From positions 1-64,000 of the forward strand of contig NZ_JAUHJQ010000014.1 in assembly GCF_030412965.1 (NCBI RefSeq): a stretch of DNA of 64,000 nucleotides, in the 5' to 3' direction. Source of the DNA: Nocardioides oceani. Its GTDB lineage: Bacteria; Actinomycetota; Actinomycetes; Propionibacteriales; Nocardioidaceae. The position numbers were made by a program, and so were the translations under genes. Shown here in pieces: positions 33,965 to 41,959 of this stretch. The notes under the pieces are model-generated. The model was not told where the DNA came from and ran no database searches. It was given only the letters and a program-made list of their open reading frames with translations. Each line of letters opens with the position of its first letter. Position 1 is the stretch's first letter.

Positions 33965-35607
33965 GCCGCGCCTGCCAGCGCCCGGCGGCGGACCACGAAC
34001 GGCCCGATCGCGAGCATCGTCACCGGCGCGGACCCGAAGCACTCCAGCGCGTCGCGCGGGTCGTCGACCATCGGCCGGCCCGCGGTGTTGAGGCTGGTGT
34101 TGATGACCACCGGCAGGCCGGTGCGCTGCTCGAAGACCTCGAGCATCCGGCCCAGCAACGGGTGGTCGTCGGTGTCGACGGTCTGGACGCGGGCGGTGCC
34201 GTCGACGTGCACGACCGCCGGGATCCGGTCGCGCCACTCGGGCGCGACGTCGTGGACGAAGAGCATGTACGGCGACGGGAGCGGCCCGCGGGAGAAGATG
34301 TCGGCCGCGCGCTCGGCGCGCACCATCGGCGCGACGGGACGGAACTGCTCGCGCCCCTTGACGTCGTTGAGCCGCTCGAGGTTCTCCTGCCGGCCCGGGT
34401 GGGCGAGCAGCGAGCGGTGCCCGAGCGCGCGCGGGCCGTACTCGCTGCGGCCCTGGAACCACGCCACGACCCCGTCGGCGGCCAGGCACTCGGCGACCTC
34501 GACGGCCACGTCGTCCGGCCGCTCGTAGGGCACCTGCGCGGTGCGCAGCCAGGCCTCGACCTCGTCGTCGGTGAAGCCGCGGCCCAGGTCGGCGCCGCGC
34601 ATGGGGGTCAGCGCGTCGCCGGAGGTGTAGGCGTGGTGGAGCGCGCTGCCCAGGGCGGTGCCGGCGTCACCGGCGGCGGGCTGGACCCAGACGGACTCGT
34701 AGCCGGTCTCGGCGTGCAGGCGGGTGTTGGCCACGCAGTTCAGCGCGACCCCGCCGGCGAGGGTGAGGGTCGTCCCGCCGGTGCGGCGCCGCAGCCACTC
34801 GGCGAGGTCGATCAGCACCTCCTCGAGCCGGGTCTGCACCGTGGCTGCGAGGTCGGCGTGGTCCTGGGTCCACTCCTCCCCCGGCGCCAGCCGCTTGGCC
34901 AGGGCCGACCAGTCGACACCGCGCGTGACGAAGCCGCCGTCGCCGTCGGCGCGCACCAGGTCGCGGATCTCGTCCATGAACCGCGGCCGGCCGTAGGAGG
35001 CCATCGCCATGACCTTGTACTCGTCGGAGGAGCGCAGGAAGCCCAGGTGCTCGGTGAGGTCCTCGTAGAGCAGGCCGAGGGAGTGCGGGAGCTCCTGCGC
35101 GGCGTGGACGGTCAGCGCGCCGCCGTCGTACCGGCCGGCCAGGTGGCTGGCGCACTCGCCGCGCCCGTCGAGCACCAGCACGTCGGTGTCGGGGTGCGGC
35201 GAGGCCAGTGCGCTGGAGGCGCCGTGGGCGACGTGGTGGGGCACGAAGACCACCGAGGCCGGGTCGAGGCCCGGGAGCGCGGTGGAGAGGAACCCCGGCG
35301 CCTGGCGCGCGTAGGTCTGGCGCAGGTGGTCCCACGGGTCGAAGAGACCGAGGTCATCCGCCGGCCGCGCGCGGTCGGGGTCGTAGGAGTAGGTCACCGC
35401 GTCGAGCTCGGAGACGTCGATCCCGGCGTGCTCCAGGCACCACCGCGCCGCCAGCTCCGGCTGTTCCCACGCCGCGAACGGGACCGGGCGCTTGCCGTGC
35501 TTGCGGCGGGAGAACCGCTCCTCCTCGGCCGCCGCGACGGTCACCCCGTCCACCACGAGCGCGGCGGCAGGGTCGTGGAAGAGGGCGTTGATGCCGAGGA
35601 CCTTCAC
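33961..35607 (-). CDS. O-carbamoyltransferase (NodU/CmcH family)
   Basis: A 548-residue TobZ/NodU-type enzyme that transfers carbamoyl from carbamoyl phosphate via carbamoyl-adenylate to a hydroxyl group. N-terminal Kae1-like domain: LGINALFHDPAAALVVDG, EEERFSRRKHGKRP and HHVAHGASSA (metal-ligand His pair). C-terminal YrdC-like domain: QGRSEYGPRALGHRSLLAHP and NDVKGREQFRPVAPMV. GTG start with AGGAG at about 7 nt. First gene of the seven-gene minus-strand operon; predicted to O-carbamoylate the sugar or glycan made by the neighbours. Confidence 0.9.
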   Translation of the reverse strand: MKVLGINALFHDPAAALVVDGVTVAAAEEERFSRRKHGKRPVPFAAWEQPELAARWCLEHAGIDVSELDAVTYSYDPDRARPADDLGLFDPWDHLRQTYARQAPGFLSTALPGLDPASVVFVPHHVAHGASSALASPHPDTDVLVLDGRGECASHLAGRYDGGALTVHAAQELPHSLGLLYEDLTEHLGFLRSSDEYKVMAMASYGRPRFMDEIRDLVRADGDGGFVTRGVDWSALAKRLAPGEEWTQDHADLAATVQTRLEEVLIDLAEWLRRRTGGTTLTLAGGVALNCVANTRLHAETGYESVWVQPAAGDAGTALGSALHHAYTSGDALTPMRGADLGRGFTDDEVEAWLRTAQVPYERPDDVAVEVAECLAADGVVAWFQGRSEYGPRALGHRSLLAHPGRQENLERLNDVKGREQFRPVAPMVRAERAADIFSRGPLPSPYMLFVHDVAPEWRDRIPAVVHVDGTARVQTVDTDDHPLLGRMLEVFEQRTGLPVVINTSLNTAGRPMVDDPRDALECFGSAPVTMLAIGPFVVRRRALAGAA

Positions 35608-35788
35608 GAGCGCTCCTGAACGTCGGTTGCGGTCGCGGTTCCCTGGGTGACCGCTCCCATACGCGGCTCCACCGGGCCTGACCTGCACTGCTAGGGGCGC
35701 TTCCCTCCCGAAGGGCGAATGCCCCCGTCGGCGCGGGGAACAGGCGTCGCGTGGCCCAGCCGACCCCCCGCCCCGACCACCCCGCCTG
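35608..35788. promoter_or_regulatory. Divergent intergenic region of the glycan cluster
   Basis: A 181-bp gap between the carbamoyltransferase (minus) and GT4 (plus) genes. It should hold both promoters, but no clear -35/-10 pair was seen. CCCTTCGGG (36-bp scale, near 35705-35713) can form a UUCG-capped hairpin; a similar CCCTTCGGG lies in the 26159-26270 gap. The significance is unknown. Confidence 0.4.
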
Positions 35789-36757
35789 ATGCGCGTCCTG
35801 CTCTGGCACGTCCACGGCTCCTGGACCACCTCCTTCGTCCAGGGACCGCACGAGTACGTCGTGCCGGTGACGCCCGACCGCGGGCCCGACGGGCTGGGCC
35901 GCGCCCGCACCTGGGACTGGCCGGCCAGCGTGGTGGAGCTCCCGCCCGAGCAGCTCGCCGACGCCGGCATCGACCTCGTGGTGCTCCAGCGGCCGCACGA
36001 GCTCGACCTCGCCGAGCGCTGGCTCGGCCGGCGGCCCGGCGTCGACGTCCCGGCGGTCTACCTCGAGCACAACACCCCGCTGCACGGCCACCCCGACGTC
36101 CCCGACACCCGGCACCCCGTGGCGGGGCAGTCCGCGGTCCCGCTCGTGCACGTCACCGGCTTCAACGAGCTGTTCTGGGACAACGGCGAGGCGCGGACGA
36201 CCGTCATCGACCACGGCATCGTCGACCCGGGCCGGCGCTGGAGCGGCGAGCTCGCGCACGCCGCCGTCGTCGTCAACGACCCCGTCCGCCGCGGCCGCTC
36301 GGTCGGCACGGACCTGCTGCCCGACCTGCTCGCCGTCGGCCCCGTCGACGTCTTCGGCATGCGGGTCGACCAGCTGCCGCCGGCCGCGGGCCTGACCACC
36401 CACGAGGACCTCCCCCAGGCATCCATGCACGACGAGCTCGCACGCCGCCGGGTGTACGTCCACACCGCGCGCTGGACCTCCCTCGGCCTCTCCCTGCTGG
36501 AGGCGATGCACCTCGGCATGCCCGTGGTCGCCCTGGCGACCACCGAGGCGGCCGTGGCGGTGCCGCCGGCGGCCGGTGTCGTCACCACCCGCCGCGCCGA
36601 CCTGCGCGACGCCGTCGCCCGCTTCCTCGCCGACCCGGCCGCGGCCGCCGAGGCCGGCGCGCACGCGCGCGAGCACGCGCTCGCGCACTACGGGCTGCCG
36701 CGGTTCCTGGAGCGCTGGGACGAGGTGCTGGCCGCCGCGCTCGCCGGCACCGCGTGA
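35789..36757 (+). CDS. Glycosyltransferase family 1/4 protein
   Basis: A 322-residue GT-B-like protein. It begins LLWHVHGSWTTSFVQGPHEY, and has HARWTSLGLSLLEAMHLGMPVVALATTEAA as the donor-binding region in two parts around residues 230-260. Similar short glycosyltransferases occur beside heptose and carbamoyltransferase genes in actinobacteria to my recollection. Donor and acceptor unknown. Overlaps the next gene by 4 bp. No good ribosome site before the ATG. Confidence 0.8.
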   Translation: MRVLLWHVHGSWTTSFVQGPHEYVVPVTPDRGPDGLGRARTWDWPASVVELPPEQLADAGIDLVVLQRPHELDLAERWLGRRPGVDVPAVYLEHNTPLHGHPDVPDTRHPVAGQSAVPLVHVTGFNELFWDNGEARTTVIDHGIVDPGRRWSGELAHAAVVVNDPVRRGRSVGTDLLPDLLAVGPVDVFGMRVDQLPPAAGLTTHEDLPQASMHDELARRRVYVHTARWTSLGLSLLEAMHLGMPVVALATTEAAVAVPPAAGVVTTRRADLRDAVARFLADPAAAAEAGAHAREHALAHYGLPRFLERWDEVLAAALAGTA

Positions 36758-37590
36758 GCGACCGGGTCACCACGGTCGTGATGACCCGCGACCGCTGGCC
36801 GGACCTGCAGGTCTCCCTCCCCCACCACGAGCCGCCGGTCGTGCTGGTCGACAACGCCTCCGCCGACGGCACCCCGCAGCTCGTCGGCCGCCACCACCCC
36901 GACGTCGAGGTGCTCGCGCTCACCCGCAACCTCGCCGCGCCCGCCCGCAACCTCGGCGTCGAGGCCGCGCGGACGCCGTACGTCGCCTTCGCCGACGACG
37001 ACTCGTGGTGGTCGCCGGGCGCGCTCGACCGGGCCGCGGACCTGCTCGACGCCCACCCGCGCCTGGCCGTCGTCCACCCCCGGATCCTCGTCGGCCCCGA
37101 GGAGCGGCTGGACGGGCTGTGCGCCGAGCTCGCCCGCAGCCCGCTGCCGCGGCTGGCCGACCTGCCGGGTCCCCCGATCGCGGGCTTCGTGGCCTGCGGC
37201 GTGGTCGTGCGGCGCAACGCGTTCCTCGAGACGGGCGGCTTCGACGCGGTCGTGGCGTTCCCGGGCGAGGAGGAGCGGGTCGCCCTGGACCTGCTCGCCG
37301 GCGGGTGGCACCTGACCTACGTCGAGGACGTCGTCGCCCACCACCACCCCTCGCCGTCGCGCGACCCCGGCGGCCGCCGCCGCGCACGAATCGCGCGCAA
37401 CCACCTGCTGACCGCGCTCATGCGCCGCCCGTGGCCGGTGGTGCTCCGCGAGGTCGGGTCGGTGCTCGGCGGGCGCGACCTCCCCGCCGCCCGAGGCCTG
37501 CTCCAGGCGGTGCGCCGCTCGCCGCGCGCCCTCGCCGCCCGGCGCGTCGTGCCCGGGCACGTCGAGGACCTGCTGGCGCTGCTGGCCTGA
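36754..37590 (+). CDS. Family-2 glycosyltransferase
   Basis: A 278-residue GT-A enzyme. VTTVVMTRDRW at the N-terminus, VLVDNASADGTPQLV for nucleotide binding, FADDDSWW (about 79-86) as the metal-binding DxD region and a GEEERVAL acidic motif near 170. The C-terminus is basic and arginine-rich, without clear membrane helices. GTGA overlap with the upstream GT4 gene. Likely acts on the same surface glycan; specificity unknown. Confidence 0.84.
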   Translation: MSDRVTTVVMTRDRWPDLQVSLPHHEPPVVLVDNASADGTPQLVGRHHPDVEVLALTRNLAAPARNLGVEAARTPYVAFADDDSWWSPGALDRAADLLDAHPRLAVVHPRILVGPEERLDGLCAELARSPLPRLADLPGPPIAGFVACGVVVRRNAFLETGGFDAVVAFPGEEERVALDLLAGGWHLTYVEDVVAHHHPSPSRDPGGRRRARIARNHLLTALMRRPWPVVLREVGSVLGGRDLPAARGLLQAVRRSPRALAARRVVPGHVEDLLALLA

Positions 37591-37611
37591 GCGGCGGCCG
37601 AGGAGGACCGC

Positions 37612-37896
37612 TCAGGGGCGGGGGTCGGTGCGGGTCCAGCGCTTCTCGTCGCGCCGGTGACCGGTGGCGGCCAGGCACCGGTGGCACACCGACGCGACGC
37701 GGTCGGCGTCCCGGCCGGTCGCCGGCTGCACGTCGGCCCACTCGACGTGGGAGAACCGCCCCAGCCCCGCCTTCTTCACCGGGATGCCGCAGAGCGTCTG
37801 GTTGGTCCCCGGCAGCCACGCGTGGACCTCGCCGGCCGGCGTCCGGAACCCGTCGGGGTCGGTCCAGGAGTCCGTGGCGGCCACCATCGTGCGCAT
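37612..37896 (-). CDS. Small conserved hypothetical protein with CxxC
   Basis: A 94-residue protein of unknown function. HAWLPGTNQTLCGIPVKKAGLG and VCHRCLAATG give one Cys followed about 45 residues later by a CxxC pair (VCHRC), so a three-cysteine or Cys/His metal site is possible. Residues 1-20 are polar; there is no signal peptide. The segment looks like small actinobacterial proteins I have seen annotated only as hypothetical. ATG 37896; ATG 37887 would remove three residues. Single gene. Confidence 0.6.
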   Translation of the reverse strand: MRTMVAATDSWTDPDGFRTPAGEVHAWLPGTNQTLCGIPVKKAGLGRFSHVEWADVQPATGRDADRVASVCHRCLAATGHRRDEKRWTRTDPRP

Positions 37897-37964
37897 GGAA
37901 GGCGGGTATCCACCGCCGGACGCCGCATACGGCGCCGACCGGGCGCGTGCACCGCCCGCCCGGC

Positions 37965-38783
37965 TCAGGCGCGCTGGGCCCTCGCCGAGGCGTAGAGGCA
38001 CAGCGCGGCGGCGGTGGAGAGGTTGAGGCTCTCGGCCCGCCCGTGGATCGGGATCCGCACCCGGTGGTCGGCGAGCGCGGCCAGCTCGTCGGGCAGGCCC
38101 CAGGCCTCGTTGCCGAACAGCCAGGCGGTCGGGCGGGCCAGCAGCGGCTCGGCGCCCGGACCGTGGAGGTCGACCTCGCCGGCACCGTCGGCGGCCAGCA
38201 CGACCAGCCCGGCGTCCTGCGCCGCGCGGACGGCCGTCGCCGCGTCCGGCTCGACGGCCAGCGGCAGGTGGAACAGGCTCCCGACGCTGGCCCGCACCGT
38301 CTTGGGGTTGTGGGCGTCGACCGAGCTGCCGGCGAGCACGACCAGGTCGGCGCCCGCGGCGTCGGCGCAGCGCACGACGGTGCCGGCGTTGCCGGGGTCG
38401 CGGACGTCGGCGCAGATCGCGGCGAGCCGGGTGGACCGGTCCGGGCCGAGGAGGTCGGCGAGCGGACGATCGAGGTGCCGGCAAAGCGCGACGAGGCCGG
38501 CAGGCGTCACGCTGTCGCTGAGCGAGGCGAGCGCCTTGTCCTCGACCAGCGTCCAGCGGACCGCGGCGTCGTCGGCGGCGGCCGCCAGCGCGGCGTACGA
38601 CTCGGTGGCGGCGACCGTCGCGAAGACCTCGACGACGGTGCCGGGGCGACCGAGGGCGCCCTCGACGGCCTTCGGGCCGTCAGCGAGGAACAGCCGCCGC
38701 TCGGTGCGTACCGAACGGCGGCTGAGCCTGCGTGCGTCCTTGACGCGAGCGTTGCTCGCGGCGAGGGGCGGCGGGGTCGTCAG
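37965..38783 (-). CDS. SpoU-family 23S rRNA 2'-O-methyltransferase (TrmH-like)
   Basis: A 272-residue SPOUT RNA methyltransferase. N-terminal substrate-binding domain (1-105), then the three SAM-knot motifs: DPGNAGTVVRCADAAGADLV, LFGNEAWGLPDE and SLNLSTAAALCLY. The frame has no ATG, GTG or TTG between the end of rplT and the conserved N-terminus; CTG at 38783 overlaps the rplT stop as CTGA, like the other coupled starts of this genome, and gives the expected N-terminal TTPPPLAASNARVK. So a CTG start is proposed. Genes of this type commonly follow rplT in actinobacteria. Confidence 0.88.
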   Translation of the reverse strand: MTTPPPLAASNARVKDARRLSRRSVRTERRLFLADGPKAVEGALGRPGTVVEVFATVAATESYAALAAAADDAAVRWTLVEDKALASLSDSVTPAGLVALCRHLDRPLADLLGPDRSTRLAAICADVRDPGNAGTVVRCADAAGADLVVLAGSSVDAHNPKTVRASVGSLFHLPLAVEPDAATAVRAAQDAGLVVLAADGAGEVDLHGPGAEPLLARPTAWLFGNEAWGLPDELAALADHRVRIPIHGRAESLNLSTAAALCLYASARAQRA

Positions 38784-39172
38784 GCCGAGGCCTCCGCCTT
38801 GGGCGCGTTGACGTCCTCGGGGAGGGCGTTCTTCGCGACCTCGACGAGCGCGTTGAACGCCGCGACGTCGTTGACGGCCAGCTCGGCCAGGATCTTGCGG
38901 TCGACCTCGACACCGGCGAGGTTGAGGCCCTGGATGAACCGGTTGTAGGTCATCCCCTGGGCGCGGGCCGCAGCGTTGATGCGCTGGATCCACAGCTTGC
39001 GGAAGTTGCCCTTGTTCTTGCGCCGGTCGTTGTAGCTGTAGACCAGCGAGTGGGTGACCTGCTCCTTGGCCTTGCGGTACAGGCGCGAGCGCTGGCCGCG
39101 GTAGCCGCTGGCGCGCTCGAGGGTCGTACGGCGCTTCTTCTGGGCGTTGACTGCCCGCTTGACGCGTGCCAT
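38780..39172 (-). CDS. rplT: Ribosomal protein L20
   Basis: A 130-residue L20 with the basic N-terminal extension MARVKRAVNAQKKRRTTLER and the globular RLWIQRINAAAR-type core (here KLWIQRINAAARAQG). The C-terminus is longer than in E. coli by about 12 acidic/alanine residues. AAGGAG lies about 6 nt upstream of the ATG. Part of infC-rpmI-rplT; early 50S assembly protein. Confidence 0.97.
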   Translation of the reverse strand: MARVKRAVNAQKKRRTTLERASGYRGQRSRLYRKAKEQVTHSLVYSYNDRRKNKGNFRKLWIQRINAAARAQGMTYNRFIQGLNLAGVEVDRKILAELAVNDVAAFNALVEVAKNALPEDVNAPKAEASA

Positions 39173-39255
39173 CTGTGTTGCTCCTTGGTACTCAGGGTCT
39201 CGACGGGCTCATCGGCTGGTGCCGACGACCCACCGTGGAACGGGGTGGGGCGAGG

Positions 39256-39450
39256 TCAGAGACCCAGCATCTTCTTCGCGCGCTTGACGTCGGCCTTGGC
39301 CAGCTCGACCGTGCCGGTCATCCGGCGGGTCACCTTCGAGGGCTTCTTCTCGAGGTTGTGGCGCTTGCCGGCCTTCTCACGGAGGATCTTGCCGGAACCG
39401 GTCACCTTGAACCGCTTGCTGGCGCCGGAGTGCGTCTTGTTCTTGGGCAT
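39256..39450 (-). CDS. rpmI: Ribosomal protein L35
   Basis: A 64-residue highly basic protein with the family start MPKNKTHSGASKRFKVTGSG and end KKMLGL. Second gene of the infC-rpmI-rplT operon, with 83- and 90-bp spacers on either side. GAGAGAGAGAC upstream provides a weak ribosome site. Confidence 0.97.
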   Translation of the reverse strand: MPKNKTHSGASKRFKVTGSGKILREKAGKRHNLEKKPSKVTRRMTGTVELAKADVKRAKKMLGL

Positions 39451-39540
39451 CTGTTGTCTCTCTCTCGTCGTCCTGCCGACAGCACGGTGGTGCCGCGGCG
39501 GAAGTCTGCGGGCGAGCTCGGGGCTCGGGCCGGGACCGAC

Positions 39541-40224
39541 TCAGGCGTCGATCTCCGGGTCGAGGTTCTCGGAGCGGCCGCGCTCCTTCTTCTGCGCGAC
39601 CGGACCAGCGGCGTGGGCGGCGTCGCGCTCGGCGCGCTCCTCGGCCTCGGCGGCGGCGCGCTCGGCGCTCCGCGCGTCCTTGGCGGCCTGGGCGTCGACC
39701 TTGGCGTCGGCCTTCTTCTTGTGCGGGCCGAGCACCATGATCATGTTGCGCCCGTCCTGCTTGGGCGCGGACTCGACGAACCCGAGGTCGGTGACGTCCT
39801 CGGCGAGCCGCTGCAGCAAGCGGAAGCCCAGCTCGGGGCGGTGCTGCTCGCGCCCGCGGAACATGATCGTGATCTTGACCTTGTCCCCGGCCTTGAGGAA
39901 CCGCACGACGTGACCCTTCTTGGTCTCGTAGTCGTGCGCGTCGATCTTCGGACGAAGCTTCATCTCCTTGATGATCACGTTCGTCTGGTTCCGACGGGCC
40001 TCACGGGCCTTCTGCGCGTTCTCGTACTTGAACTTGCCGTAGTCCATGAGCTTGCAGACCGGCGGGCGCGCCATGGGAGCCACCTCGACCAGGTCGAGGT
40101 CGGCCTCCTGCGCGAGGCGGAGGGCGTCGGCCGTCGGCACGATGCCGACGGTCTCGCCGTTGGGTCCAACGAGGCGGACCTCGGAAACCCGGATCCGGTC
40201 GTTGATACGAAGCTCGGTGCTGAT
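39541..40224 (-). CDS. infC: Translation initiation factor IF-3, with ATC start codon
   Basis: A 227-residue IF-3. The N-domain begins STELRINDRIRVSEVRLVG and the C-domain includes KITIMFRGREQ. The only start that gives the full N-domain is ATC at 40224, preceded by AGGAGGACAC; the first ATG/GTG-type codon downstream (40140) would delete about 28 conserved residues. A rare AUU/AUC start is the known device by which IF-3 represses its own translation. The last 55 residues are a charged Ala/Glu/Lys tail typical of high-GC actinobacteria. Confidence 0.96.
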   Translation of the reverse strand: MSTELRINDRIRVSEVRLVGPNGETVGIVPTADALRLAQEADLDLVEVAPMARPPVCKLMDYGKFKYENAQKAREARRNQTNVIIKEMKLRPKIDAHDYETKKGHVVRFLKAGDKVKITIMFRGREQHRPELGFRLLQRLAEDVTDLGFVESAPKQDGRNMIMVLGPHKKKADAKVDAQAAKDARSAERAAAEAEERAERDAAHAAGPVAQKKERGRSENLDPEIDA

Positions 40225-40513
40225 GTGTCCTCCTGGTGGCTACGTGGCCGGAGCCCCGCCGCCTCCCCGCAAGGGTCCGGGAACGACGAAAGGCCTCCGC
40301 TGACGCAAGCGGAGGCCTGTCACTACCTGTCACCGCGGGGCAGCACGTCAGACGTGCGCTCCACGGCCGGAGCCCTTCAGGACCGGACCCGACGACCTCG
40401 CGGTCGATGCGGGTGGGAGACGGATGGTGCTGGTCCCCGCTTGTGGATCTGCTCCCTGCCCCAGGACGCACCCGGGCCAGGTCACTGATCGGTCAACACA
40501 GGAGACTAGCCGA
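40225..40513 (-). promoter_or_regulatory. infC-rpmI-rplT promoter and structured leader
   Basis: On the minus strand TAGTCT (40508-40503) is a probable -10 element, giving a leader of about 270 nt. The leader has a hairpin GCACGTC-A-GACGTGC (40343-40357) and a strong terminator-like hairpin (40291-40318; 11-bp stem AGGCCTCCGCT, 6-nt loop) followed by TTCGTCGTT. GGGCTCCGGCC occurs twice, before and after that hairpin, so alternative pairing is possible. This fits attenuation of ribosomal-protein expression. Confidence 0.55.
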
Positions 40514-41029
40514 TCATTCCGCCGCAGGCCGAATCCAGGCCTGCCGGTCGCCCACGCGCGCGAGGGTCCACCCGGCGGCGAGCGCCTGCAGGTCCTCCCC
40601 CTCGACGACGACCCGCACCGGGCCGGCCACGTCGACCAGCAGCGCCGCCGCGCCCTCCTGGACCGCGGACTGGGCGGCGACCCGGGCCGGCACCGGCACC
40701 GGCCGCGCTTCCGGGTCCCACGCGGCCATGGCCGCGGTGCCCGAGAAGGCGAGGAGGGCCAGGCGCCCGTCGGCGCCGGTCAGGAGGACGGCCGCCATGT
40801 CGGAGGTCTTGTCGTGGGCGAGCCCGTGCTCGTCGACCTCCACCTCGCCGAGCACCGCGACGACCGGCACCAGCAGACGGCACCCGGCCAGGGCGGCCAG
40901 CACGTCGGCGTACCGCGTGCGATCGGAGGCGTACGCCGCGGTCGCCGCGGCGAGCGCGGGCGGCACCTCCCCGGTGTCGCCGGGGAACCCCGGACCCAGG
41001 ATCCGCTTCTGGTCGGGACGCTCGCTCAC
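40514..41029 (-). CDS. SseB-family protein
   Basis: A 171-residue protein resembling the SseB N-terminal domain family: the pattern LLVPVVAVLGEVEVDEHGL, then TGADGRLALLAFSGTAAMAAWDP and PVPARVAAQSA is characteristic. In actinobacteria such proteins sit upstream of infC. Molecular role unknown; in enteric bacteria SseB is linked to serine metabolism by old genetic data only. GTG 41029 chosen since longer starts would enter the divergent promoter. Ends six bases before the infC promoter -10. Confidence 0.75.
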   Translation of the reverse strand: MSERPDQKRILGPGFPGDTGEVPPALAAATAAYASDRTRYADVLAALAGCRLLVPVVAVLGEVEVDEHGLAHDKTSDMAAVLLTGADGRLALLAFSGTAAMAAWDPEARPVPVPARVAAQSAVQEGAAALLVDVAGPVRVVVEGEDLQALAAGWTLARVGDRQAWIRPAAE

Positions 41030-41091
41030 GCCCGCGATGCTCTCAGACGCACGCTCGTGACCCGCGACACGCCCAAAGTCGAGCGAGTCAC

Positions 41092-41120
41092 TTGATTTAA
41101 GTATCCAACTTCCGTAGACA
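41092..41120 (+). promoter_or_regulatory. ssuCBAD promoter (leaderless)
   Basis: TTGATT (41092-41097), 17-bp spacer, TAGACA (41115-41120). The ATG of ssuC begins 8 nt later at 41129, so the transcript should start at or within two bases of the start codon; there is no ribosome site. The AT-rich spacer contains AAGT-N5-ACTT, a possible repressor half-site pair. Regulator not identified. Confidence 0.7.
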
Positions 41121-41128
41121 TACGCCCC

Positions 41129-41959
41129 ATGGACACGACCACCGCCGTCGCCGGCGTCCCCGCCGGCGCACGCCTCCAGGAAGCCTCGCCCACCCGGCGG
41201 CGCCGCCGCCGGGCACCCCTCCACCTGCTCCGACGCTGGGTCTCACCCGTCGCACTCGTCGCGCTGTGGCAGCTGGCCTCCTCGACCGGCGTGCTGGACG
41301 AGCGCAAGCTCGCCTCCCCCGCCCAGGTCGCGGCCACCGCGCTCGACCTCGTCCAGGCCGGCACCCTCGGCACCCAGACGCTCATCTCGCTGCAGCGCGT
41401 CGGCCTGGGCTTCGCCATCGGCGCGAGCATCGGCCTGGCCCTGGCGGTCGTCGCCGGGCTCAGCCGGATCGGCGAGGACGCCATCGACCCGCCGATGCAG
41501 ATGCTGCGGACCCTGCCCCACTTCGGCCTGGTCACCCTCTTCATCATCTGGTTCGGCATCGGGGAGACGCCGAAGGTGGCCCTCATCGCGCTCGGCGCGA
41601 CGTTCCCCCTCTACCTCAACACCCTCGGCGGCATCCGCGGCATCGAGCGCAAGACCCTCGAGGCGGCCAAGGCCCTCCACCTGACCTGGGCCCAGCGGAT
41701 CCGCCACGTCGTCATCCCCGGCGCGCTCCCCCAGACCCTGGTCGGCCTGCGGCAGAGCCTCGGCATCGCCTGGCTGTCGCTGATCGTCGCGGAGACCATC
41801 GCCTCGCAGTCCGGCCTCGGCTACATGATCAACCACGCCAAGGACTTCCTCCAGACCGACGTCATCGTCGTCGGCCTCGCCGTCTACAGCCTGCTCGGTC
41901 TCGCGACCGACGCCGTCGTCCGCTACCTTGAGAGGAAGGCCCTCGCATGGCGCTCCTGA
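41129..41959 (+). CDS. ssuC: Aliphatic sulfonate ABC transporter permease
   Basis: A 276-residue SsuC/TauC-type permease. A basic Arg-rich cytosolic N-terminus is followed by about six membrane segments. The EAA loop is EAAKALHLTWAQRIRHVVIP (about residues 175-194), where the ATPase docks. The gene order C-B-A-D with a monooxygenase identifies sulfonate rather than nitrate or taurine as the likely cargo. Overlaps ssuB by 13 bp. Confidence 0.9.
   Translation: MDTTTAVAGVPAGARLQEASPTRRRRRRAPLHLLRRWVSPVALVALWQLASSTGVLDERKLASPAQVAATALDLVQAGTLGTQTLISLQRVGLGFAIGASIGLALAVVAGLSRIGEDAIDPPMQMLRTLPHFGLVTLFIIWFGIGETPKVALIALGATFPLYLNTLGGIRGIERKTLEAAKALHLTWAQRIRHVVIPGALPQTLVGLRQSLGIAWLSLIVAETIASQSGLGYMINHAKDFLQTDVIVVGLAVYSLLGLATDAVVRYLERKALAWRS

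Noticed and set aside
35705..35713. UUCG hairpin shared by two intergenic regions as a new regulatory element
   Set aside because: CCCTTCGGG is a very common, stable tetraloop string in GC-rich genomes; two copies are not evidence for a family.
39541..40140. infC starting at 40140
   Set aside because: Would remove the conserved LRINDRIRVSEVRLVG N-terminal segment; ATC at 40224 with AGGAGG is better.
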